From the NCBI GenBank assembly GCA_947500035.1, contig CANMQP010000025.1, positions 1 through 56,947 of the forward strand: a stretch of DNA of 56,947 nt, in the 5' to 3' direction. This DNA is from an uncultured Kiloniellaceae bacterium. GTDB taxonomy: Bacteria; Pseudomonadota; Alphaproteobacteria; Kiloniellales; Kiloniellaceae. The notes below the pieces were generated by a model, which made no database searches, had not been told where the DNA came from, and saw only the letters and a program-made list of their open reading frames with translations. This document shows, one piece after another, positions 17,810 through 25,246 of this stretch; the stretch's first letter is position 1, and each line of letters opens with the position of its first letter. Position numbers and translations under genes: made by a program.

Positions 17810-19014
17810 GTCTTTACTACCGAAAACTGAGTGACCGGCATCAGAGGGCGCCAGCCATGATAGGGACCGACCGGCGCGGCGCGGGAGACAGCGATCCGGG
17901 TCAATTCGCCGCCAAGCTCGGCATGGCGGGCGATAAGGACTTGCTCGCTCTCAAGGGTGACCGCGTTCGCGACCAGCCGCCCACCCGGCTTCAGGGCGTT
18001 CCAGCAGAGTTCGAAGAGGCCCTCGCCGGTCGCGCCACCGCCCACAAAAATGGCGTCGGGCGGTTCCAGGCCCTCCAGCGCGCCGGGCGCATCACCGGCG
18101 ACAACCTCAAGACCGGGTGTGCCGAGCGCCTCGGCATTCTCGGCGATCATGCCGAGGCGCTCTTGCTTTCGCTCGATGGCGATCGCGCGGCAACGGCGTT
18201 CAGCCCGCATCCATTCGATGGAGATCGAGCCGCAGCCCGCTCCGACATCCCACAGCAACTGGCCAGGCATGGGCATCAGCGCGGAGAGCGTCGCCGCCCG
18301 CACCTCGCGCTTGGTCATCTGGCCATCATGGTGAAAAGCCTCGTCCGGCAGCCCCGGCGCTCGGGAACGGAGGACAGCCTCTGGTCCGGCCTCGCACACG
18401 ATAGCAAGGCTGTTGAAGTCCGCCATGCCCTGAAGCGGCCAATCCTCCTCGGCCCGGCCCGTTAGGATCCGCTCTTTCGGGCCGCCCATATGCTCCAGGA
18501 CCGTAATCTGGCTGCCGCCGAAACCACGTGCGGAAAGGAGCTTGGCCACGCCCTGCACCGTCGCGGCGTTCTCGCTCAGGATCAGGAGCCGCGCGTCGGG
18601 CTGGATGAAACTCTCCAGAAGCGACAGGGGCCGTCCGTGCAGGGAGAGTGTCTCCACCCGGTCGAGGCTCCAGCCCAGGCGCGCGGCGGCCAGACTGAAG
18701 GCAGAAGCTCCCGGCACCACGCGCATGGCATCATGGCCGAAGTGTTTGGCCAGCGCTGTGCCGACGCCGAAGCAGAAGGGATCGCCGGTCGCCAGCACAC
18801 AGACCTCTTTATTCCGGTGCGCGCCAATCTCAGGCAGAAGGTCCATCATCGGGCTGGGCCAGGCCAGACGCTTGCGTCCGTCCTCCGGCAGCAACGCCAG
18901 ATGACGCGCGCCACCGACCAGGATGTCGGCGGACTCAACGAGCAGGCGGGCCGCAGGCGACAGACCGTCGAGACCATCTTCCCCCAGCCCCACGACAGAC
19001 AGCCAGCGGTTCAT
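17806..19014 (-). CDS. cobL: precorrin-6Y C5,15-methyltransferase (decarboxylating) CobL (CbiE-CbiT fusion)
   Basis: CobL methylates C5 and C15 and decarboxylates the acetate side chain on C12. In 402 residues it joins CbiE (about 1-200: LSVVGLGEDGLDGLSPAARLL, VLATGDPFCFGVGTALAKH, VVPGASAFSLAAARLGW) and CbiT (about 205-402: KREVRAATLSALMPMPGQLL, WDVGAGCGSISIEWMRA as the SAM motif I, and DAIFVGGGATGEGLFE). The fused form is usual in alphaproteobacteria. It overlaps cobH and cobI by 4 nt each. Confidence 0.96.
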   Translation of the reverse strand: MNRWLSVVGLGEDGLDGLSPAARLLVESADILVGGARHLALLPEDGRKRLAWPSPMMDLLPEIGAHRNKEVCVLATGDPFCFGVGTALAKHFGHDAMRVVPGASAFSLAAARLGWSLDRVETLSLHGRPLSLLESFIQPDARLLILSENAATVQGVAKLLSARGFGGSQITVLEHMGGPKERILTGRAEEDWPLQGMADFNSLAIVCEAGPEAVLRSRAPGLPDEAFHHDGQMTKREVRAATLSALMPMPGQLLWDVGAGCGSISIEWMRAERRCRAIAIERKQERLGMIAENAEALGTPGLEVVAGDAPGALEGLEPPDAIFVGGGATGEGLFELCWNALKPGGRLVANAVTLESEQVLIARHAELGGELTRIAVSRAAPVGPYHGWRPLMPVTQFSVVKT

Positions 19015-19658
19015 GACGCGCCCGCAGACTTTGCAAGACCGGCCAGAGCATTGACACCCGCCGCCGCAATCGCGCTACCGCCGCGCCGTCCCCGTAACGT
19101 GATGTAGGGAACTCCAAGTTCCGCTGCGACCAAGGCATCCTTGGATTCCGCCGCGCCGACAAAACCGACCGGAAAGCCCAGAATCACGGCAGGCTTCGGC
19201 GCGCCTTTGCTCAGCAGCTCCAGAAGATGGAACAAGGCCGTGGGCGCGTTTCCAACCGCCACGACCGCACCCTCCAGATGATCCTGCCAGAGCTCCACCG
19301 CCGCTGCGGAGCGGGTGGTTTCAAGCTCTGCAGCAATCGGCCTGGTCCGTTCGTCGTTCAGGCTGCAGAAGATAGCATTGTCCCGTGGCAGGCCGGCTCG
19401 GATCACGCCTTCAACCACCATGCGGCAGTCGGCCAGGATTGGCGCGCCGTCACCCAGGGCTTCGCGTCCCGCCTTCGCCGCACCGGCGGTCCAGGTCAGA
19501 TCCTCCAGGATATCCGGCATACCGCAGGCATGAATCAGGCGCTCGGCGACCGTCGCCATTTCGGCATCCATGGCCGAAAAGTCGGCTTCCGCCCGAACCG
19601 TCGCGAAGGACAGCCGGTAGATCTCCTGCGGATCGCGGATGTAATCGTAGCTTGGCAT
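19011..19658 (-). CDS. cobH: precorrin-8X methylmutase CobH/CbiC
   Basis: CobH moves the methyl group from C11 to C12, yielding hydrogenobyrinic acid or, in the cobalt-early route, cobyrinic acid. From ATG 19658 (MPSYDYIRDPQEIYRLSF) the protein has 215 residues, the usual size. Features include FATVRAEADFS, RLIHACGMPDI with the catalytic His, ILADCRMVVEGV, and VGNAPTALFHLLEL followed by GFPVGFVGAAESKDAL. A GTG nine codons upstream is possible, but GGGCAGGG lies just before the ATG. It begins about 80 bp after cbiX and starts the run of ATGA-coupled genes. Confidence 0.96.
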   Translation of the reverse strand: MPSYDYIRDPQEIYRLSFATVRAEADFSAMDAEMATVAERLIHACGMPDILEDLTWTAGAAKAGREALGDGAPILADCRMVVEGVIRAGLPRDNAIFCSLNDERTRPIAAELETTRSAAAVELWQDHLEGAVVAVGNAPTALFHLLELLSKGAPKPAVILGFPVGFVGAAESKDALVAAELGVPYITLRGRRGGSAIAAAGVNALAGLAKSAGAS

Positions 19659-19736
19659 TGCCCTGCCCTTAAACACTGCGCCCACAGCACAGAGGCTTCA
19701 TCAGTCTGCCACCTTGTTTCAAGCGGCGGCGGATGC

Positions 19737-20801
19737 TTAGCCCACGGCCTTTTTCATGCTTTTCGGCCCAAGCGGGTGATCGGCATGAGGATAAGGATGG
19801 TGATGATGGTCGTGACCATGTCCATGGCCGTGCCCATGCTCGTGATCATGACTGTGGTCATGGTCATGATCGTGACTATGATCGTGCGCATGGCTGTGGC
19901 CGTGGTCATGCGCCGGCTCTGCCGGTCCGGTGCCGATGCCCTCCACATGATGATGGTGGCTTTCCTGCGGCAGACCGACCTCGGCATCGAAACCCAGGAT
20001 CTGCTCACGGTACTTACAGAGTTTGCAGTTCATCAGGTTTTCACCGTCCAGGATCTCCTGAACTCTATCTGCAAAGGCATCGAGAACCTGAGGGTGATCG
20101 GACAGGTAGGAGGCCTTGATGAACTCGATCCCCGGGTGGCGCGCCGCTACCTGATCCGTGTAGTCGTAGATCCGCTTCACCAGGATGCCGGTGAAGAGGA
20201 AGTAGGGAAAGACGATGATGCGCTTGTAGCCCAGCTTCGCCGCATGCTCGAGGCCCGGCTCGACCAGGGGAAAGGTGACACCGGAGTAGCAGGTCTCGCC
20301 CCAGCCGAAGCCGAAGCCCTCCCAGAGCATGCGCATCACCTTGGAAACATTGGAGTTGGCGTCCGGATCGGACGCGCCCCGCCCGACCACCATCAGCAGG
20401 GTTTCTTCCAGGGGCACATCACCACCGGCCTGATCGAGCGCTTCCTGGATCCGGGCCGAGGCCGCCTTGATCAACTTCGAATCGATCCCGAGCTCCCGGC
20501 CATAGCGGATTTCCATCTCCGGATTCTGAGCTTCATAGGTGTTGAGCACCGACGGAATATCGTTTTTGGCGTGCCCGGCGGCAAAAAGCATCCCCGGCAC
20601 GGCAAGAACGACATCGTTCTTCTTCTCACGCAAGCGATCAAGTCCGTCACGGATGATAGGGGTCGCAAATTCCAGGAAACCGCTGTCCACGTCGTATTGC
20701 GGCATGCGTTCCTTGATCCCGCGTGCCACCGACTGGAACTCGCGCACCGCGCCTTCGTCCCGGCTGCCGTGACCGCACACCATCACCCCGATCTTCGTCA
20801 T
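19737..20801 (-). CDS. cbiX: sirohydrochlorin cobaltochelatase CbiX, long form with MxCxxC and histidine-rich tail
   Basis: CbiX inserts cobalt into sirohydrochlorin (factor II), the first step of the cobalt-early B12 route. From ATG 20801, with GGAAGGA upstream, the protein has 354 residues. It contains two chelatase-like halves: the first has VMVCGHGSRDEG with the metal-binding His, and the second has LLMVVGRGASDPDANSNVSK and VFPYFLFTGILVKRI. These are followed by MNCKLCKYRE, an MxCxxC motif that holds a [4Fe-4S] cluster in Bacillus megaterium CbiX. The C-terminus is extremely His-rich: about 27 His in the last 75 residues, many as His-Asp or His-Gly pairs, likely cobalt storage or delivery. 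An in-frame extension to 20861 is not favoured. Confidence 0.95.
   Translation of the reverse strand: MTKIGVMVCGHGSRDEGAVREFQSVARGIKERMPQYDVDSGFLEFATPIIRDGLDRLREKKNDVVLAVPGMLFAAGHAKNDIPSVLNTYEAQNPEMEIRYGRELGIDSKLIKAASARIQEALDQAGGDVPLEETLLMVVGRGASDPDANSNVSKVMRMLWEGFGFGWGETCYSGVTFPLVEPGLEHAAKLGYKRIIVFPYFLFTGILVKRIYDYTDQVAARHPGIEFIKASYLSDHPQVLDAFADRVQEILDGENLMNCKLCKYREQILGFDAEVGLPQESHHHHVEGIGTGPAEPAHDHGHSHAHDHSHDHDHDHSHDHEHGHGHGHGHDHHHHPYPHADHPLGPKSMKKAVG
19794..19910 (-). repeat. histidine-repeat coding tract in cbiX
   Basis: A low-complexity run encoding 17 successive His-X dipeptides (X is mainly Asp, Gly or Ser) and then HHHHP. At DNA level it is a set of CAT/CAC-GAT/GAC/GGC repeats. Such tracts vary in length between relatives and can confuse assembly. 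Confidence 0.85.
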
Positions 20802-20997
20802 CTTTTTATTCCTTCCATCGCCGGTGCATCCTGCCGCCGCCGCGCCGCATTGGAACGGCAAATTTCGGCGGGCAGATTACGGCGCCAGCGCCTCTCAGTC
20901 CAAGGGATTGTTCTTCAACAACCTCTCTTTTCGAAAGCAACCTGAATCAGGTTGAGAAGAGATTGACCCCGCGCGGTGGTCACCTCATTCTCCCGCC

Positions 20998-21993
20998 ATG
21001 TTGACCGATCTTTACCCAGACCCGACGGCCGGGCTCGTCCTTGCTCAGATATTGCTCTTCGCCCTGGCGCTCGACTCTGCGCTGGGCGACCCAAGATGGC
21101 TCTATAGCGTCGTTTCGCACCCCGTTGTGATGATCGGCCGCCTGATCGAACGCCTGGAAAGGCGCCTGAACCGCCCCCACTTCACGCGCGGCCTGAAGAT
21201 TTGGCAGGGCACGCTGCTGAGCCTCTGGGTCATTGGGCTCACGACTCTGGCCGGAGTCGTCATCACGCTGATGGCCGGCTGGCTGCCTGCGGGATGGGTG
21301 CTGGAGGTTCTGGCGGTCAGCAGTCTGCTCGCCTTTCGCGGCCTTTATGACGAGGTCAAGCGGGTCGCGACCTTCCTGAACCGCAGTCTTGCGGATGGCC
21401 GCTGGGCGGTCAGCAAGATCGTGGGCCGGGACCCCGAAAGCCTGGATGAAGCGGGAGTGGCCCGCGCCGCCGTGGAAAGTCTGGCTGAGAACTTCTCCGA
21501 CGGCGTCGTCGCGCCGCTCTTCTGGTATGTCCTCTTCGGCCTGCCCGGCCTCTGCGCCTACAAAGCGATCAATACACTGGACAGCATGATCGGCCATAAG
21601 AACCCGCGCTATGAAGCCTTCGGCAAGTTCGCCGCCCGGCTGGACGATCTCGCGAACCTTGTCCCGGCGCGCCTTGCGGGTCTATTTATCGCTTTGGGCG
21701 CCGCCCTTCATCCGGCGGCAGATCATCGGAAAGCCTGGCGGGTCATGCGGCGCGACGCCCGCAAGCACAATTCACCGAACGCCGGCTGGCAGGAGGCCGC
21801 CATGGCCGGTGCGCTCGACTTCGCCCTCGCCGGGCCGCGCCGCTACGGCAGCCGCGTGGTCGACGACCCCTGGATGGGCAACGGACGCAGCAAGCTCAAC
21901 AGCGACGACATCCATTCCGCGCTCAGTCTCTATATTTTGGCCGGCATTCTGGCCGCGGTAACAGCCGTCGGCATTCTCGTCCTCTTCGGATAG
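20998..21993 (+). CDS. cobD: adenosylcobinamide-phosphate synthase CobD/CbiB
   Basis: An integral membrane enzyme that attaches (R)-1-amino-2-propanol or its phosphate to adenosylcobyric acid. The 331 residues begin with a helix, then carry the family signature ALDSALGDPRWLYSVVSHPV and IGRLIERLERRLNR, several membrane helices (for example LLSLWVIGLTTLAGVVITL), and the conserved segments VARAAVESLAENFSDGVVAP, AYKAINTLDSMIGHKN and RDARKHNSPNAGWQEAAMAG. It is divergent from cbiX across about 195 bp. The NADH-dehydrogenase-like gene converges on it with 3 bp between stops. Cobyric acid synthase (cobQ) and the nucleotide-loop genes are not in the window. Confidence 0.95.
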   Translation: MLTDLYPDPTAGLVLAQILLFALALDSALGDPRWLYSVVSHPVVMIGRLIERLERRLNRPHFTRGLKIWQGTLLSLWVIGLTTLAGVVITLMAGWLPAGWVLEVLAVSSLLAFRGLYDEVKRVATFLNRSLADGRWAVSKIVGRDPESLDEAGVARAAVESLAENFSDGVVAPLFWYVLFGLPGLCAYKAINTLDSMIGHKNPRYEAFGKFAARLDDLANLVPARLAGLFIALGAALHPAADHRKAWRVMRRDARKHNSPNAGWQEAAMAGALDFALAGPRRYGSRVVDDPWMGNGRSKLNSDDIHSALSLYILAGILAAVTAVGILVLFG

Positions 21994-21996
21994 GCG

Positions 21997-23214
21997 CTAG
22001 GACGCAACCGCGGTTCGATTCTCTTCACGGGCATCGATATCCGCGGCCGCGAGGATCGCGTCCCGGTCGTTCACCGGCGGGTAAATCAGTTCACTATTGA
22101 TGAAGCGCTTGAGCTTCTTGGCTTCTTCGCCGGTTTTCTGCACTTCACGCTCCCAGCCGGTGGTGTAAACAGCCCCGGAGCGGCCAAGATCCAGACAGGT
22201 CTGATAGAAGGGCTGGCGGTAGGGCCGCAACGGGAGATCCAGGAGATCGTGCGCCGCATTGAAACCGGCCATCTGCCCCATGAATATCGCGTGCTGACAG
22301 GACATGAGCGCGATATTCTCATCATCCACATAAGCCCGCGCAACATCTCCCGCAGCATAGACCGACTCGACACCTTGAACCCGAAGCATCGGATCCGTAG
22401 GCAAACGCTCCGTCTCGTCCCGTTTGAGCCGCAATTGGCCAGTCAGCGGGCTTGCAGTTAAGCCAACCGTGGAGATGACGCTGCGGGTATCAATCGACTC
22501 TCCCGTTTCGAAGGTCACACGCCCCTTCCCGACTGAGGTCACAGACGCTCCGAGGCGCAGCTCGACACCAGCCTCGCCAAGCGCGGCTTCAATGACCGGT
22601 CTGGGGTTGTCACCCAGGCTCGCGCCAACCACGCTTTCACGATCGACCAGGAAGATCGTGGTCTTCTGAGCCCGCACCGCGTCGCTGTGGATTTCGATCC
22701 GCCGCCGTAACTCAAGAGCCAACTCGATCCCGGTAAAGCCTGCGCCCAAGACCACGAAGCTGTCGCGTCCGGGCGCGTCAGGCATTGCGGCGAGCGCCTG
22801 CTGATGGCGGTCAAAGGCCACAGACGTCTCGTAGTCGTCAATGGACCAGCCATGTTCGGCGAGGCCTGGCACCGGTGGTGCCGCGAGATGGCTGCCTGCC
22901 GCCAGGATCAGGCGATCATAGCTTAAGGTGACCGGCCCCCCTTCAGCCACCACCTCGACCGTCTTCCTCGGGAGATCGATGCGCTCGGCGGATGCGACCA
23001 GCAGTTCGACACCGACAGGCTCCAACACCGGCCGCAGGGGCGCACGCAGGCTCTCAGGATCGGGCTCATAAAGTCGCGGCCTCATGGTCAGATAAGGATC
23101 TTTCGACACCAGTTGAATCTCCAGTTCCTTGTCGTGGTGGATGGCTTCCCGCGCAGCAACAAGGGCGGCCCAGACACCGGCAAACCCACCACCAACGATC
23201 AAAAGTTTAGGCAT
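21997..23214 (-). CDS. type II NADH dehydrogenase-like FAD flavoprotein
   Basis: A 405-residue pyridine-nucleotide-disulfide oxidoreductase of the NDH-2 kind. It has an N-terminal FAD loop LLIVGGGFAGVWAALVAARE, an ILAAGS block near residue 105, a second Rossmann loop FVVLGAGFTGIELALELRRR for NAD(P)H, and the FAD signature SVYAAGDVARAYVDDENIA. NDH-2 proteins pass electrons from NADH to quinone without pumping protons; a C-terminal amphipathic segment (FINSELIYPP) could provide membrane contact. The Rrf2 gene precedes it by two bases, so the two form one operon and the gene is probably induced by the signal sensed by that regulator. The physiological electron acceptor is not certain. Confidence 0.85.
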   Translation of the reverse strand: MPKLLIVGGGFAGVWAALVAAREAIHHDKELEIQLVSKDPYLTMRPRLYEPDPESLRAPLRPVLEPVGVELLVASAERIDLPRKTVEVVAEGGPVTLSYDRLILAAGSHLAAPPVPGLAEHGWSIDDYETSVAFDRHQQALAAMPDAPGRDSFVVLGAGFTGIELALELRRRIEIHSDAVRAQKTTIFLVDRESVVGASLGDNPRPVIEAALGEAGVELRLGASVTSVGKGRVTFETGESIDTRSVISTVGLTASPLTGQLRLKRDETERLPTDPMLRVQGVESVYAAGDVARAYVDDENIALMSCQHAIFMGQMAGFNAAHDLLDLPLRPYRQPFYQTCLDLGRSGAVYTTGWEREVQKTGEEAKKLKRFINSELIYPPVNDRDAILAAADIDAREENRTAVAS

Positions 23215-23216
23215 TA

Positions 23217-23768
23217 TTATCGATCCTCTTTCTTTGCCGTTTTCTTGCGGCCGCGCGCGGCCTGTCGTTTGACATTGCGCTCCCTGAACCAGTCCTCATG
23301 GGCCGTCAGAAACGCCGCGGGCACCTTGTCGCCCACACTGGACATCAGGTCGGTCAGCGTGGTGCCGGCCAGCACCAGCCGCATCTGCTGTTCGGCGGAG
23401 CGCATCACCGCGTGGATGGAACAAAGGCCGCTGGTCGCCCACTTCGGCGGTTCCTCCGCGAAGAGCACACAGTTCCGGCGAATCTCCCGGCAATGGAAGA
23501 GTGGTTTATCCCCCTCCAGGGCATCGACCACGTCCAAGACCGTGATCTTGTCAGCCGGACGCGCCAGCAAGTAACCGCCGTGCAGTCCCTCCTCCGATGT
23601 CACCAATCCGGCCTTTTGAAGCTGGGTAAAAATCTTTGCCACATAGGCTGGCGGCAGGTCCTGATAATCCGCCAGATCGCGGCTCGACGGCGGCCTGCCA
23701 TCGACGGGATCAATCAGGTGCAGCAGACAATGCAGTCCGTATTCGACGATGCTGCCGTAGAGGGCCAT
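23217..23768 (-). CDS. Rrf2-family transcriptional regulator with three candidate Fe-S cysteines
   Basis: A 183-residue Rrf2 protein. The winged helix spans about residues 1-70 (YGLHCLLHLID, then DLPPAYVAKIFTQLQKAGLV and GLHGGYLLARP). The dimer helix and cysteine region contain Cys93, Cys100 and Cys116 in FHCREIRRNCVLF and GLCSIHAVM. Three cysteines there usually bind a [2Fe-2S] or [4Fe-4S] cluster in IscR, NsrR and RsrR relatives, so redox state, nitric oxide or iron may be the signal. The C-terminal 25 residues are very basic. It leads an operon with the NADH-dehydrogenase-like gene. A 14-bp inverted repeat covers its own ribosome-binding site. Confidence 0.9.
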   Translation of the reverse strand: MALYGSIVEYGLHCLLHLIDPVDGRPPSSRDLADYQDLPPAYVAKIFTQLQKAGLVTSEEGLHGGYLLARPADKITVLDVVDALEGDKPLFHCREIRRNCVLFAEEPPKWATSGLCSIHAVMRSAEQQMRLVLAGTTLTDLMSSVGDKVPAAFLTAHEDWFRERNVKRQAARGRKKTAKKEDR

Positions 23769-23802
23769 TTTAAACTCCGATTAATTTTATCCGAGTTTAA
23801 AA
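23768..23802. promoter_or_regulatory. inverted-repeat operator of the Rrf2 operon
   Basis: TTTTAAACTCCGAT (23768-23781) and ATCCGAGTTTAAAA (23789-23802) form 14-bp arms with one mismatch and a 7-bp spacer, ending at the start codon. On the minus strand the right-hand part of the dyad contains the Shine-Dalgarno GGAG. Binding here would block both transcription and translation start. Confidence 0.7.
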
Positions 23803-23821
23803 ATTTGCGATTGGGAGTCAA
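23794..23821 (-). promoter_or_regulatory. candidate sigma-70-type promoter of the Rrf2 operon
   Basis: On the minus strand TTGACT (23821-23816) and TAAACT (23799-23794) are separated by 16 bp and resemble -35 and -10 boxes. The -10 box lies inside the inverted repeat, as expected for an autorepressed promoter. The call is by pattern only. Confidence 0.45.
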
Positions 23822-23914
23822 GCCTGAAGGAAGCCTCTCAGGCAAATTGACAAGCGCAGGTGACCCTATAAGCTGACGCCCGGTCCTTGACGTCATCTCT
23901 TAAGAAAGCAGTCC

Positions 23915-25246
23915 ATGGCTCCCAAACCAGATCCCTTCACAGGGGACGAAAAGCTTCCTGCGCGTGCCGGCGTTGTGGTGATCGGCGGCGGTATCGTCGG
24001 CACCTCCACGGCGCTTGAACTGGCTGAACGCGGTGTCGATGTCGTACTCTGTGAGAAGGGAATCATCGCGGGCGAACAGTCCAGCCGGAACTGGGGCTGG
24101 TGCCGTCAGATGGGGCGCGATCCCCGCGAAATCCCCCTGATCCAGGAATCCATGCGGGCCTGGCGCGGCATGAATGAACGGGTCGAAGGCGAGACCGGAT
24201 ACCGGGAGTGCGGCATCCTCTATTTCTGTGAGACGGAGGACGATATCGCCACTCGCGAGCGCTGGCTGGACGAGCATGCCCGGCCGCATCAACTCGCCTC
24301 ACGCATGATCGGGGCCGAGCGGACAGAGGAACTGGCGCCCGGATCGACGATCAAATGGAAGGGCGCGCTCTATACCGAGAACGACGGTCGGGCCGAACCG
24401 CAGAAAGCCGCACCCGCGATTGCCCAGGCGGCCCGTCGGAACGGGGCGAAGATTTTCACCGGCTGCGCGGTCCGCGGCATCGAAAAACAGGCGGGACGGG
24501 TCAGCAGTGTCATCACGGAAAAGGGCCGGATCGACTGCGACGCCGTCGTATTGGCCGGGGGCGCCTGGTCACGGCGCTTCTGCGCGAACGCAAAGGTTGA
24601 GCTGCAGGCGCTGAACGTGATCAGCTCCGTCTCTCGCAGCGGTCCCCTCGACACTGGCCTGGAGACCTCCGCCGCCGGAAAGGGCTTTGCCTATAGAAAG
24701 CGTCTGGACGGCGGTTACACCATTGCCCACGGCGGGGTCAGTGTCGCAGATATCGTCCCCGACAGCTTCCGCCTCTTTTTCCCTTTCATTCCCAATCTGC
24801 GGGAGGAATGGCCCTATCTGAAACTGCGGCTGGGCCCACGCTTCATCGAGGAAGCCCGCATGGCGCGGGAATGGTCACTGGACAGCGTCACGCCTTTCGA
24901 ACGGGTGCGCGTCCTGGACCCCGAGCCTGTGCAATGGATCATCGCCGAATCTGTCAGGAACCTAAGAGCCGCCTTCCCCGTCTTCCAGAACATCAAGATC
25001 GCCGAAAGCTGGGCCGGCTGCATCGACGTGACCCCGGACGCGGTGCCGGTCATATCCGAAGTAGACGAGATCCCCGGGTTCTTTATTGCGTCGGGCTTTT
25101 CCGGACACGGTTTCGGAATCGGCCCCGGCGCGGGCAAACTGATGGCGGATCTGGTGACCGGTGGCCCGACCTGCGTCGACCCCACGCCCTTCCGCCACAG
25201 CCGTATGACCGACGGTTCGAAAGCCGCCATGATGGCGGAGGTTTAA
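23915..25246 (+). CDS. FAD-dependent amine/amino-acid oxidoreductase (DAO family)
   Basis: A 443-residue protein with an N-terminal FAD loop VVVIGGGIVGTSTALELAER, followed by GEQSSRNWGWCRQMGRDPRE, a motif seen in a bacterial subgroup of DAO enzymes. Near the C-terminus, AESWAGCIDVTPDAVPVISE and FFIASGFSGHGFGIGPGAGK make the second half of the FAD site. Members oxidise amines or amino acids such as D-amino acids, N-methyl amino acids or polyamines; the substrate cannot be assigned. There is no twin-arginine or Sec signal, so it is cytoplasmic. It overlaps the end of the P450 gene by 4 bp, tail to tail. Confidence 0.85.
   Translation: MAPKPDPFTGDEKLPARAGVVVIGGGIVGTSTALELAERGVDVVLCEKGIIAGEQSSRNWGWCRQMGRDPREIPLIQESMRAWRGMNERVEGETGYRECGILYFCETEDDIATRERWLDEHARPHQLASRMIGAERTEELAPGSTIKWKGALYTENDGRAEPQKAAPAIAQAARRNGAKIFTGCAVRGIEKQAGRVSSVITEKGRIDCDAVVLAGGAWSRRFCANAKVELQALNVISSVSRSGPLDTGLETSAAGKGFAYRKRLDGGYTIAHGGVSVADIVPDSFRLFFPFIPNLREEWPYLKLRLGPRFIEEARMAREWSLDSVTPFERVRVLDPEPVQWIIAESVRNLRAAFPVFQNIKIAESWAGCIDVTPDAVPVISEVDEIPGFFIASGFSGHGFGIGPGAGKLMADLVTGGPTCVDPTPFRHSRMTDGSKAAMMAEV

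Noticed and set aside
19227-20945. Open frame of 572 codons on the plus strand over cobH and cbiX
   Set aside because: It is antisense to two confident B12 genes; part of it is a repeated Met/Val-rich stretch produced by the histidine codons of cbiX.
20802-20997. B12 (cobalamin) riboswitch between cbiX and cobD
   Set aside because: I looked for the B12-box-like GCCACTG and the other conserved blocks on both strands and did not see them; only a computed covariance search could be decisive.
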